The translations under genes were made by a program, and so were the position numbers. Under the pieces are notes generated by a model. The model saw nothing but the letters and a program-made list of their open reading frames with translations. It had not been told where the DNA came from and did not search any database. Source: an uncultured Desulfobacterales bacterium (lineage in GTDB: Bacteria > Desulfobacterota > Desulfobacteria > Desulfobacterales > G020354645). Taken from it: a DNA stretch of 14,717 nt. The number at the start of each line of letters is the position of its first letter. The first letter of the stretch is position 1. Positions 1-7,145 of this stretch are shown here, piece after piece. Location: positions 1 to 14,717 of the forward strand of contig CAMYNZ010000128.1 of NCBI GenBank assembly GCA_947259865.1, written 5' to 3'.

Positions 1-1
1 T

Positions 2-991
2 GAAATGATCCGAGGCGGTACCACCTGCTTTTGCGATATGTATCTGTTTGAAGATGCCGTGGCGCAGGCCGCCAGCAAAACCGGGGTACGCGCAGTTGTC
101 GGAGAAGTACTGTATGATTTTGCGTCACCCAACTATGGACCTATAGAAAAGGGTTTTGCCTACACAAAAATGCTCATTGACAAGTGGAAAAACGATCCAC
201 TGATAACAATTGCGGTTGAACCTCACTCACCTTACCTTTGTGCCCCCGAACTTCTCAAGGAGTCCTTTTCAATTTCACAAAGGCATAACATACCCATAGT
301 GATGCATATATCAGAGACCCGCAGCGAGGTCGCTGAAATCCAAAAGCGCTATGGAAAAACACCGGTGGGGTTTCTCGCCGATCAGGGCCTGCTGGCCCCA
401 AACCTGGTGGCCTGCCACTGTGTTGTTCTGACCCAAGCGGATATCGATCTTTTAAAGCGTAATGACGTGAAAGTGTCCCACTGTCCGGAAAGCAATATGA
501 AACTTGCCTCGGGTATTGCGCCCATCCCGCAACTCTTAAACCGGGGCGTCTGTGTCGGGCTGGGAACAGATGGCTGCGCCAGCAACAATAATCTGGATCT
601 GTTTTCGGAAATGGATACCGCCGCCAAGCTCCACAAAGTGAATACCCTGGATCCTACGGTTTTGGATGCATCGACAGTCCTGAAATGTTGCACTCTGGAC
701 GGCGCTAAAACACTGGGCCTTGGCGATAAGATCGGATCACTTGAACCGGGTAAGCGGGCGGACCTTATTATCGTCGATACCCATAAACCCCATCTCACAC
801 CCATGTACAACCCTATTTCACATTTGGTCTATGCCGCCAATGGCAGTGATGTATCTACATCAATCATTAATGGTGTCGTCGTAATGGAAGATGGACAGCT
901 GCTTTCCCTGGAATTAGAAAAAGTCATGGGCGATGTGGAAAAGATTGCAGACGATATCCGCCTCAGTAACAAAAACCTTCGGGCAAACTGA
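2..991 (+). CDS. MTA/SAH deaminase-type amidohydrolase, copy 1 (N-terminus cut off by window edge)
   Basis: Zinc amidohydrolase of the 5-methylthioadenosine/S-adenosylhomocysteine deaminase (MtaD/SsnA-like) group, which deaminates adenosine-type nucleosides to the inosine form in the cytosol. The reading frame is open from base 2, before the first visible Met at base 5, and that part aligns with residues 116 onward of the next gene. About 115 N-terminal residues, including the HxH metal motif, therefore lie outside the window. Counting from the Met at base 5, visible motifs are HSPY at about 74, HISET (metal His101, Glu104), ACHCV (His138), SHCPESNMKLASG at 158-170 and GLGTDG (Asp189). All expected metal and catalytic residues of the visible part are present. 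The stop codon shares one base with the next start (TGATG), which suggests translational coupling. The fold and deaminase group are secure. The exact substrate (MTA, SAH, adenosine or 5'-deoxyadenosine) cannot be read from the sequence. Confidence 0.88.
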   Translation, partial: EMIRGGTTCFCDMYLFEDAVAQAASKTGVRAVVGEVLYDFASPNYGPIEKGFAYTKMLIDKWKNDPLITIAVEPHSPYLCAPELLKESFSISQRHNIPIVMHISETRSEVAEIQKRYGKTPVGFLADQGLLAPNLVACHCVVLTQADIDLLKRNDVKVSHCPESNMKLASGIAPIPQLLNRGVCVGLGTDGCASNNNLDLFSEMDTAAKLHKVNTLDPTVLDASTVLKCCTLDGAKTLGLGDKIGSLEPGKRADLIIVDTHKPHLTPMYNPISHLVYAANGSDVSTSIINGVVVMEDGQLLSLELEKVMGDVEKIADDIRLSNKNLRAN

Positions 992-2328
992 TGACTTACG
1001 ATATTGTCGTGCACAATTGCACGGTTCTGACGGTCAATCCTGATTTCGATGTAATAGAAAACGGCATCGTTTGTATCCGGGATACACGCATTGAAAGAAT
1101 TCAGACCCGGGCTAAAACCGGTGCTCTGCCGTCGGCCGATAAGACTATCGATACCAAGGGTGCGATTGTTTTACCCGGCCTGGTAAACACCCACACCCAT
1201 CTTCCCATGACCCTTTTCAGAGGGCTGGCCGATGATATTCCGCTGCATGAATGGCTGGAGAAATATATCTTCCCGGCTGAAAAAAAACACCTCACACCGG
1301 CTAGCATTAGAATCGGCAGCCAACTTGCCTGTGCCGAAATGATTATGTCCGGAACTACCACCTGTTGTGACGGATATTTCTTTGAAGATGATGTGGCTGC
1401 CGCGGTCCGTGAATCCGGACTTAGGGCAATCCTGGGGCAAGGTGTTATCGATTTTGCCGCGCCGGGGATTCAAAATCCGTCAGACAATATCAAGCACGCT
1501 TTGTCCTATGCCCAGAAATGGTTAGACGCGTCTCCCTTACTCAGGCCGTCTATATTCTGTCATTCCCCCTATACCTGTTCCAGCCAAACATTGAAAGCCG
1601 CCAAATCGGCGGCAACGTCACATAATTTACTTTTTCAGATTCATGCGGCCGAAACAAAACAAGAGTGGGAAAACATTTACGCCGATCACGGCAAATCGCC
1701 GATCCAATATTTAGACCAGACCGGTGTTCTGGATCATAATACCCTGCTGGTCCATTGCGTCTGGGTTGACGATGACGATATTGACATCATAGCAAAACGT
1801 AATGCAAGAGTCTCCCACAACCCGGCAAGTAATATGAAGCTGGCCTCAGGAATTGCGCCGGTTCAAAAACTACTGGATGCAGGTATTGCCGTCGGACTCG
1901 GCACCGACGGTAGCGCCAGTAATAATAACCTCGATCTCTTTAGAGTCATGGACTTATGCGCCAAGCTACATAAAGTGCATAGCTTGAACCCTACCGCCCT
2001 GGATGCCAGAACCGTATTGCAAATGGCGACCATCGTGGGTGCCAAGACCCTTGGATTGGAAAAAAATATCGGCTCTCTGGAGATCGGCAAGCAGGCCGAT
2101 CTGATCGTGATTGATACCCGCAAACCGCACTTAACCCCGATGTATAATCCGGTTTCCCACCTGGTCTATGCCGCCAATGGCAGCGACGTTACATCCTGCA
2201 TAATAGCCGGTCAGGTGGTGATGCAAGATGGCAGGCTGGTTTCCATGAATCTGGAGGAAATAATGGCGCAGGCCGCTGCCATTGCCGGATTCATATCCCA
2301 TTCAGGAGCGTCCCTCGATGACACTTAG
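991..2328 (+). CDS. mtaD: 5-methylthioadenosine/S-adenosylhomocysteine deaminase, copy 2
   Basis: Complete 445-residue cytosolic amidohydrolase, the usual length for the MtaD family, expected to convert MTA/SAH (or related adenosines) to the inosine derivative plus ammonia. Motifs: NTHTH with metal His68 and His70, the family-typical DDIPLHEWL segment after residue 81, HSPYTC at 191, HAAET (His218, Glu221), VHCVW (His255), SHNPASNMKLASG at 275-287 and GLGTDGSASNNNLDLF with catalytic Asp306. Its start overlaps the stop of the upstream paralogue by one base, and no strong Shine-Dalgarno is visible, so reinitiation is likely. The two proteins are clearly recent-looking paralogues: long stretches near the C-terminus (the KPHLTPMYNP region and the VYAANGSDV region) are almost identical. 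The neighbouring adenine deaminase and MTR-1-P isomerase support a role in salvage of SAM by-products. Substrate preference relative to copy 1 is unknown. Confidence 0.9.
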   Translation: MTYDIVVHNCTVLTVNPDFDVIENGIVCIRDTRIERIQTRAKTGALPSADKTIDTKGAIVLPGLVNTHTHLPMTLFRGLADDIPLHEWLEKYIFPAEKKHLTPASIRIGSQLACAEMIMSGTTTCCDGYFFEDDVAAAVRESGLRAILGQGVIDFAAPGIQNPSDNIKHALSYAQKWLDASPLLRPSIFCHSPYTCSSQTLKAAKSAATSHNLLFQIHAAETKQEWENIYADHGKSPIQYLDQTGVLDHNTLLVHCVWVDDDDIDIIAKRNARVSHNPASNMKLASGIAPVQKLLDAGIAVGLGTDGSASNNNLDLFRVMDLCAKLHKVHSLNPTALDARTVLQMATIVGAKTLGLEKNIGSLEIGKQADLIVIDTRKPHLTPMYNPVSHLVYAANGSDVTSCIIAGQVVMQDGRLVSMNLEEIMAQAAAIAGFISHSGASLDDT

Positions 2329-4027
2329 CCAACGCATCAAATCGGCCCGCAGCGAAGGCCCGGCTGATTTGCTATTGACCGATGCCAAAATCATCAATGT
2401 TTTTTCGGGTGAAATCGTTAGCGGCAATATCGCGGTAACCGACGGCTACATTATTGGCGCCGGCGCCGTGACGGCCAAAAAAACGGTTGATTTGAAGGGT
2501 TGCTGGGTTGCGCCGGGTTTTATCGATGCGCATGTTCATATTGAAAGTTCAATGGCAGGTATCACAGAGTTTGCCCGGGCGGTGTTATCACACGGAACCA
2601 CAACCGTGGTTGCCGACCCGCACGAAATTGCCAATGTCCTCGGCACCCTTGGAATCCGTTATATGCTCGAATCAAGCCAACAGCAGCCGATACACATATA
2701 CTTTAGCCTGCCTTCTTGCGTGCCGGCGACGGATATGGAAACCTCGGGAGCCAGACTTACACCCGCGGATCTAAAACCCTTTATGGATCATGAACGGGTC
2801 CTGGCACTGGCTGAAGTGATGAATTTCCCGGGTGTCATTCAAAGCGATCCCGATCTATTGATGAAAATTGAAATCGCCAGAAAAGCAAGAAAACCGGTCG
2901 ACGGCCATGCTCCCGGTCTGTCGGGCACCGATTTAAATGCCTACGTGATGGCCGGTATATCCAGTGACCATGAATGTACGACCGCCGAGGAGGCCCGGGA
3001 GAAATTGTCGGCGGGAATGCATATCATGATAAGGGAAGGCACCGGAGCCAAAAATCTCAACGACCTTTTGCCGGTTATCAATGAGCGTACGTCACGGCGC
3101 ATGATGTGGTGCACGGACGACCGTCATCCCAACGATCTAATAACCGAGGGTCATATTGATTTCATCGTACGCAGTGCCATTGGCAAAGGCCTTGATCCGG
3201 TCATTGCCATCCAGATGGCCACCTTAAACCCTTCCGAGTATTTCGGAATCAAAGATGCCGGTGCTATCGCTCCGGGGAAAAAAGCGGATATGGTCGTGAT
3301 TTCGGATCTTGCCGAACTGAATATCAAACAGGTATATTGCCGGGGTAAATTGGTGGCCGCAAACGGTATCATATCCCCTGATCTCAACAGACCGGTGCCG
3401 GTGCCGGTGCCGCCCTCCATGAACGTTGGCCGCGATGGTTTAGATTTTTCCATCCCGGCCGAAGGCCGCCGCATTCGGGTTATCGAGATCGTCCCCGATC
3501 AGTTGATTACCCTTGAAAAAAACATGCCAGTGGTTACCGCAGGCAACTTGGCAATAGCCGATCCGTCACGGGACCTGCTAAAAATTGCCGTTGTTGAACG
3601 ACATACCGGATCCGGTAGGCTGGGCAAAGGCTTTGTCAAGGGTTTTGGTTTAAAGCAGGGGGCGCTGGCCTCCAGTGTCGCCCATGATTCTCATAACATC
3701 ATCGTTGTCGGCACCAGTGACGGAGATATGCAGGCGGCCGTCAATGCCGTAGTTGAGATGCAAGGAGGGGTGGCCGCAGCATCTGACAGTCGAATTCGTG
3801 CCCGACTGGCGCTGCCGATTGCCGGTCTGATGTCACCTGAACCCGTGACTGTCATTCGGGATAAACTGGATGATTTGGTTCAGATCGCCCGGAATTTGGG
3901 TTCTGCGCTGAAAGATCCCTTCATGGCCCTGTCTTTTTTAGCATTACCCGTTATTCCGGAGCTAAAAATTACCGATCTGGGTCTGGTAAAGGTCAGTCAA
4001 TTTGACATCGTACCGCTTTTTATCTAA
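2318..4027 (+). CDS. ade: Adenine deaminase
   Basis: Binuclear-metal adenine deaminase (adenine to hypoxanthine plus ammonia), purine salvage, cytosolic. I chose the ATG at 2318 because AGGAG lies at 2304-2308, nine bases upstream, and the family-like sequence starts here. An ATG at 2282 in the same frame would add 12 unconvincing residues. This gives 569 residues, normal for bacterial Ade. Motifs from the 2318 start: GFIDAHVHIESSM (His72, His74), VVADPHEIANVLG at about 97-109, then DGHAPGLSG, SDHECTTAEEA, MIREGTGAKNL, CTDDRHPNDL, and near the C-terminus HDSHNIIVVG. All are characteristic of the adenine deaminase family rather than of dihydroorotase or adenosine deaminase. The gene overlaps the end of the upstream mtaD by 11 bases, so the three amidohydrolases probably form one transcriptional unit. 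Confidence 0.95.
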   Translation: MTLSQRIKSARSEGPADLLLTDAKIINVFSGEIVSGNIAVTDGYIIGAGAVTAKKTVDLKGCWVAPGFIDAHVHIESSMAGITEFARAVLSHGTTTVVADPHEIANVLGTLGIRYMLESSQQQPIHIYFSLPSCVPATDMETSGARLTPADLKPFMDHERVLALAEVMNFPGVIQSDPDLLMKIEIARKARKPVDGHAPGLSGTDLNAYVMAGISSDHECTTAEEAREKLSAGMHIMIREGTGAKNLNDLLPVINERTSRRMMWCTDDRHPNDLITEGHIDFIVRSAIGKGLDPVIAIQMATLNPSEYFGIKDAGAIAPGKKADMVVISDLAELNIKQVYCRGKLVAANGIISPDLNRPVPVPVPPSMNVGRDGLDFSIPAEGRRIRVIEIVPDQLITLEKNMPVVTAGNLAIADPSRDLLKIAVVERHTGSGRLGKGFVKGFGLKQGALASSVAHDSHNIIVVGTSDGDMQAAVNAVVEMQGGVAAASDSRIRARLALPIAGLMSPEPVTVIRDKLDDLVQIARNLGSALKDPFMALSFLALPVIPELKITDLGLVKVSQFDIVPLFI

Positions 4028-4056
4028 TCGGAGATATATCAAAATAGTTTGACTCA

Positions 4057-4083
4057 CCGCAGAGGCGCGGAGAACGCGGAGAT
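4057..4083. repeat. Three imperfect 9-bp tandem units in the ade-mtnA spacer
   Basis: Three consecutive nonamers are visible: CCGCAGAGG (4057-4065), CGCGGAGAA (4066-4074) and CGCGGAGAT (4075-4083). They lie 30 bases after the adenine deaminase stop and are followed by a T-rich stretch. From memory, similar 'CGCAGAG/CGCGGAGA' strings are dispersed in spacers of many anaerobic bacterial genomes. That is recollection and needs a search. No coding role is seen. Confidence 0.6.
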
Positions 4084-4090
4084 TTTTATT

Positions 4091-4162
4091 TTTTAGCTTT
4101 TCGCTGAGAGGCCGAAAAGCTAAAATCATCGAACCCATCCGGGTTTTGATGATTTGGCTTTT
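4091..4162 (+). promoter_or_regulatory. Two overlapping, mutually exclusive hairpins between ade and mtnA
   Basis: Arm A at 4091-4103 (TTTTAGCTTTTCG) is a perfect 13-bp inverted match to 4113-4125, with a 9-base loop. The second arm also starts another inverted repeat: 4125-4136 pairs with 4141-4153 (12 pairs including one G-U, one bulge, 4-base loop ATCC). With a few mismatches this second pairing extends outward to about 4115 and 4162. The middle segment can thus pair with either neighbour but not both. A short T-run (GGCTTTT, ending at 4162) follows the second helix, so it may be a weak terminator for ade. An attenuator-like control of mtnA is possible but unproven. Confidence 0.5.
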
Positions 4163-4196
4163 ACTGAATAATTAACCCAACCATAAGGTTTGTCAC

Positions 4197-5224
4197 ATGA
4201 TTGTTGACGGAAAACAAACCCGGCCGATTTGGTTAGCCAAAGATAACCAAACCGTAAAAATCATTGATCAGCGGCATCTGCCCCATGCATTTGTGGTGGT
4301 AGATCTTAAAACGGCAGATGATGCTGTAATGGCCCCGTGCTGGCAACAGACGGCGATGATCACCTTCTGGCATCCGCTGGCAGCAGATTAAAGGCCGCCC
4401 GTCCGACCGCAGTTAATCTAACCTGGGCGGTAGACCGCGTTATTAGTGCTGTTTCAAAGGCTGGATCTCCGGCCGAAAAAATTGAGATCGCTCGCAGAGA
4501 AGCCGAAGTAATAGCCGCAGAAGAAATCCAAAATTGTAAAAAAATCGGGGAACACGGTGCAACGCTTATTGATCAAATCAGCCACCGAAAAAACGATGCA
4601 CCCGTAAATATCCTGACCCACTGTAACGCCGGTTGGTTGGCCTGTGTAGAATACGGCACCGCAACCGCCCCGATGTATACCGCTTTCGATCAGGGAATCG
4701 ATTTACATGTATGGGTCGATGAAACCAGACCGGTAAACCAGGGTGCCAGGTTGACCGCCTGGGAACTGGGAAAACATGGTGTCAAACACACCGTCATCAC
4801 CGATAATGCCGGCGGCCATCTCATGCAGCATGGAATGGTGGACATGGTCATCGTGGGCACTGACAGAACCACCTACACCGGTGATGTTGCCAATAAAATC
4901 GGAACCTACCTCAAAGCACTGGCGGCCCGGGACAACGACATTCCATTCTATGTGGCTTTGCCCTCCAGCACGTTCGACTGGTCTATCCGAAACGGGGTCA
5001 AAGAAATCCCCATTGAACAGCGGGCGGCCGACGAAATAAGATATGTACAGGGTTGGGACGGCAACGGCCTGCGGAGTGTGCTGGTTCCACCGCCCGACAG
5101 CCCTGCTGCAAACTATGCATTCGATGTCACGCCGGCAAAACTTGTTACCGGTTTTATTACGGAAAGGGGCATTTGTCCGGCAACAGAAGAAGATATTAGA
5201 GCACTCTTTCCGGAAAAGTCTTGA
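4197..5224 (+). pseudogene. mtnA: S-methyl-5-thioribose-1-phosphate isomerase, broken by internal deletion with frameshift
   Basis: MtnA isomerises methylthioribose-1-phosphate to methylthioribulose-1-phosphate in MTA/methionine salvage. The N-terminal part (from ATG 4197, AAGG at 4185-4188) gives 46 recognisable residues, from MIVDGKQTRPIWL to about DDAVMA, then runs out of frame to TAA at 4391. The rest continues in a different frame from about 4337 to 5224. There it carries the expected ARPTAVNLTWAVDR, THCNAGWLA (catalytic Cys), HVWVDETRP, QGARLTAWEL, and VGTDR (catalytic Asp) followed by GDVANKIGTY. By comparison with the family, roughly 25 residues are missing at the junction near 4330-4340, including the RGA(P)-IGA loop whose Arg contacts the substrate phosphate. 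A simple frameshift would not explain the missing segment. The options are a real deletion (dead gene) or an assembly or sequencing error. The fragments otherwise look well conserved, so any loss is recent. Confidence 0.82.
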
Positions 5225-5255
5225 CATTTTATCTGGGGCACACTTAAATTTTCCC

Positions 5256-5729
5256 ATGCCAACCGAACTTGAAAAAAAGATCATGGCCTCGATTCAGGAA
5301 GACTTGGCGGTCACAGAGCGTCCCTTCCTGGAAATTTCAAAAAGTGTGAACGTGCCCGAGGCGGTCATCATTGACACTTTGAAGATGCTGCACAGCAAGG
5401 GGGTCATCAGGCGTTTCGGGGCTACTATTCGCCATCAAAAATCGGGATTTGAAGCCAACGCAATGGTTGCCTGGCGTGTTGATGAAAAGCGTATCGATCG
5501 TATTGGAGAATTGATGGCCTCCTTCAAAGAGGTATCCCACTGCTACCGCCGTAACCCCACCGATGTTTGGCCTTACAATCTTTACACCATGATTCACGCC
5601 GGGGACCAGGAAGCCTGTAAAGCCACCGCTCGGAAAATGGCCCGCAAAGCCTCGGTGGGCAACTATGCGCTGCTGTTCAGCCGCCGGGAGTTAAAAAAGA
5701 CTTCCATGAAATACTTCCCGGATATTTGA
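5256..5729 (+). CDS. ahbB: Siroheme decarboxylase subunit AhbB-like (Lrp/AsnC-type fold)
   Basis: Predicted subunit of siroheme decarboxylase, which converts siroheme to 12,18-didecarboxysiroheme in the alternative heme pathway of sulfate reducers and methanogens. I chose the ATG at 5256 (157 residues), the usual size for AhbA/AhbB. The frame is open back to 5043 but that part overlaps mtnA. The N-terminal half (about 3-55) is an AsnC-like winged helix (LEKKIMASIQEDL, then IRRFGATIRHQKSGF). The rest is the ferredoxin-like domain, with SHCYRR at 94-99 and the WPYNLYTMIHA motif at 105-115, which points to AhbB rather than AhbA or a DNA-binding Lrp regulator. No strong Shine-Dalgarno is seen. 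It follows mtnA by 31 bases and precedes a radical SAM gene by 16. No ahbA partner is visible here. NirD/G/L/H-type paralogues are the main alternative. Confidence 0.8.
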   Translation: MPTELEKKIMASIQEDLAVTERPFLEISKSVNVPEAVIIDTLKMLHSKGVIRRFGATIRHQKSGFEANAMVAWRVDEKRIDRIGELMASFKEVSHCYRRNPTDVWPYNLYTMIHAGDQEACKATARKMARKASVGNYALLFSRRELKKTSMKYFPDI

Positions 5730-5745
5730 TTACAAAGCCCCGCTG

Positions 5746-7083
5746 ATGAAAGACACACCCCACATTGTATTGATTAATCCCTGGATACATGATTTTGCGG
5801 CCTACGATTTTTGGTCCAAACCGATAGGGCTTCTTTATCTGGCATCCCTCCTGCGCTACCATGGTTGCAGAGTCTCTTATATCGACTGCCTGGATCGATT
5901 CCATCCCCAGGCCCCCCCGGTTGACCCTTCGGCCCGTTTTGGCCGGGGATCTTTTCTTAAAACCCCAATTGCAAAACCGACCGCTTTTGCCGATCTGCCC
6001 CGCAATTATTCCCGTTATGGCATTGCGCAACAATGGTTTCGTGAAGACCTCCGAGGTCTTGCTAAACCGGATTTAGTTCTGGTTACGTCACTCATGACCT
6101 ACTGGTACCGGGGTGTGCAGGAAACCATAAAAACTGTAAAAACGCTTTATCCGCAAGTAACCCTTTTGCTGGGCGGCGTTTACGCGACACTTTGCCACCG
6201 GCACGCAATCGAGCATTCCGGAGCTGACCGGGTAATTAAAGGTGCTGGCGAGTATTGTCTGCTCGACCTTGTCAGCCAGTTCACCGGCTTTGCGGTTAAA
6301 CCACGGTTTGATCCTGACGATCCGGATACCTATCCCTACCCTGCTTTCGATCTGCAGCATAAAACCAATTACGTGCCCCTGTTAACATCCCGGGGCTGCC
6401 CGTTTTCATGCAGCTATTGTGCGTCACACATCCTGAACCCCAAAAGAATGCTTCGGAATCCGATGCGGGTTGTTCAAGAAATCAAGTTTTGGCACAAGCG
6501 ACATGCTGTGGATGATTTTATATTCTACGACGATGCACTTCTGATTGATGCCGAACGACACGCCATACCCTTGCTTGAAAAAATATTACAGGCCGGTTTA
6601 AAGGTTCGATTCCATACCCCCAACGCGGTTCACATCCGCGCTATAACCCCGAAGGCTGCGCGCCTCATGTGGCAAGCCGGGTTTAAGACCATTCGCCTCG
6701 GGCTTGAGACGGCAAACTTTGAAAACAGAAATGAACTGGATGCGAAGGTTAACGCGCAGGATTTCAAACAGGCCGTTGTAAATTTGAGAGATGCCGGTTT
6801 CAAAAAGAATCAAATCGGCGCTTACCTCCTGGTGGGCCTGCCCGACCAGACGATGGATTCGATCACCGATTCGATCAAAATCGTTAAGCAAAACCGGATA
6901 ACCCCCGTTTTGGCCTATTACTCACCGATTCCTCAAACAGCCATATGGGACAGAGCGGTTGCAAGTTCACGCTACGATCTGGCAACAGACCCGATATACA
7001 CAAACAACGCGGTATTACCCTGCCGGTCGGAAACATTTTCCTGGGATACCCTATCGTATCTCAAAAACCTGGCGGCCGCATGA
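5746..7083 (+). CDS. B12-binding-domain radical SAM protein of unknown substrate
   Basis: A 445-residue protein with a Rossmann-like, cobalamin-binding-type domain (about 5-180: HIVLINPW, PIGLLYLASLLRYHG, then PDLVLVTSLMTYW and VTLLLGGVYATL) followed by a radical SAM domain. The [4Fe-4S] cysteines are in CPFSCSYC (Cys218, Cys222, Cys225). Downstream are FIFYDDALLID, a VHIRAITPKAARLMWQAGF segment and KTIRLGLETAN, typical of the B12/radical SAM (BchE-like) superfamily. The canonical DxHxxG cobalamin-ligand motif is not evident, so B12 may bind base-off without a His ligand or not bind at all. It starts 16 bases after ahbB and is probably cotranscribed, which hints at tetrapyrrole chemistry, but that is only proximity. 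Such enzymes use SAM and release by-products that the upstream deaminases could handle. Confidence 0.85.
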   Translation: MKDTPHIVLINPWIHDFAAYDFWSKPIGLLYLASLLRYHGCRVSYIDCLDRFHPQAPPVDPSARFGRGSFLKTPIAKPTAFADLPRNYSRYGIAQQWFREDLRGLAKPDLVLVTSLMTYWYRGVQETIKTVKTLYPQVTLLLGGVYATLCHRHAIEHSGADRVIKGAGEYCLLDLVSQFTGFAVKPRFDPDDPDTYPYPAFDLQHKTNYVPLLTSRGCPFSCSYCASHILNPKRMLRNPMRVVQEIKFWHKRHAVDDFIFYDDALLIDAERHAIPLLEKILQAGLKVRFHTPNAVHIRAITPKAARLMWQAGFKTIRLGLETANFENRNELDAKVNAQDFKQAVVNLRDAGFKKNQIGAYLLVGLPDQTMDSITDSIKIVKQNRITPVLAYYSPIPQTAIWDRAVASSRYDLATDPIYTNNAVLPCRSETFSWDTLSYLKNLAAA

Positions 7084-7145
7084 AGGCGAAAATTATGCGA
7101 GATGTATATCTGTTTGATTGTTATGATGTGTATTACTGACTCCTT

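Noticed and set aside
5043..5255. Upstream extension of ahbB to ATG 5043
   Set aside because: It would overlap the mtnA 3' end by 182 bases and add residues unlike the family; the 5256 start gives the normal length.
4703..5284. Minus-strand 193-codon frame opposite mtnA/ahbB
   Set aside because: It is the shadow of the conserved MtnA coding sequence, with no recognisable domain or ribosome-binding site.
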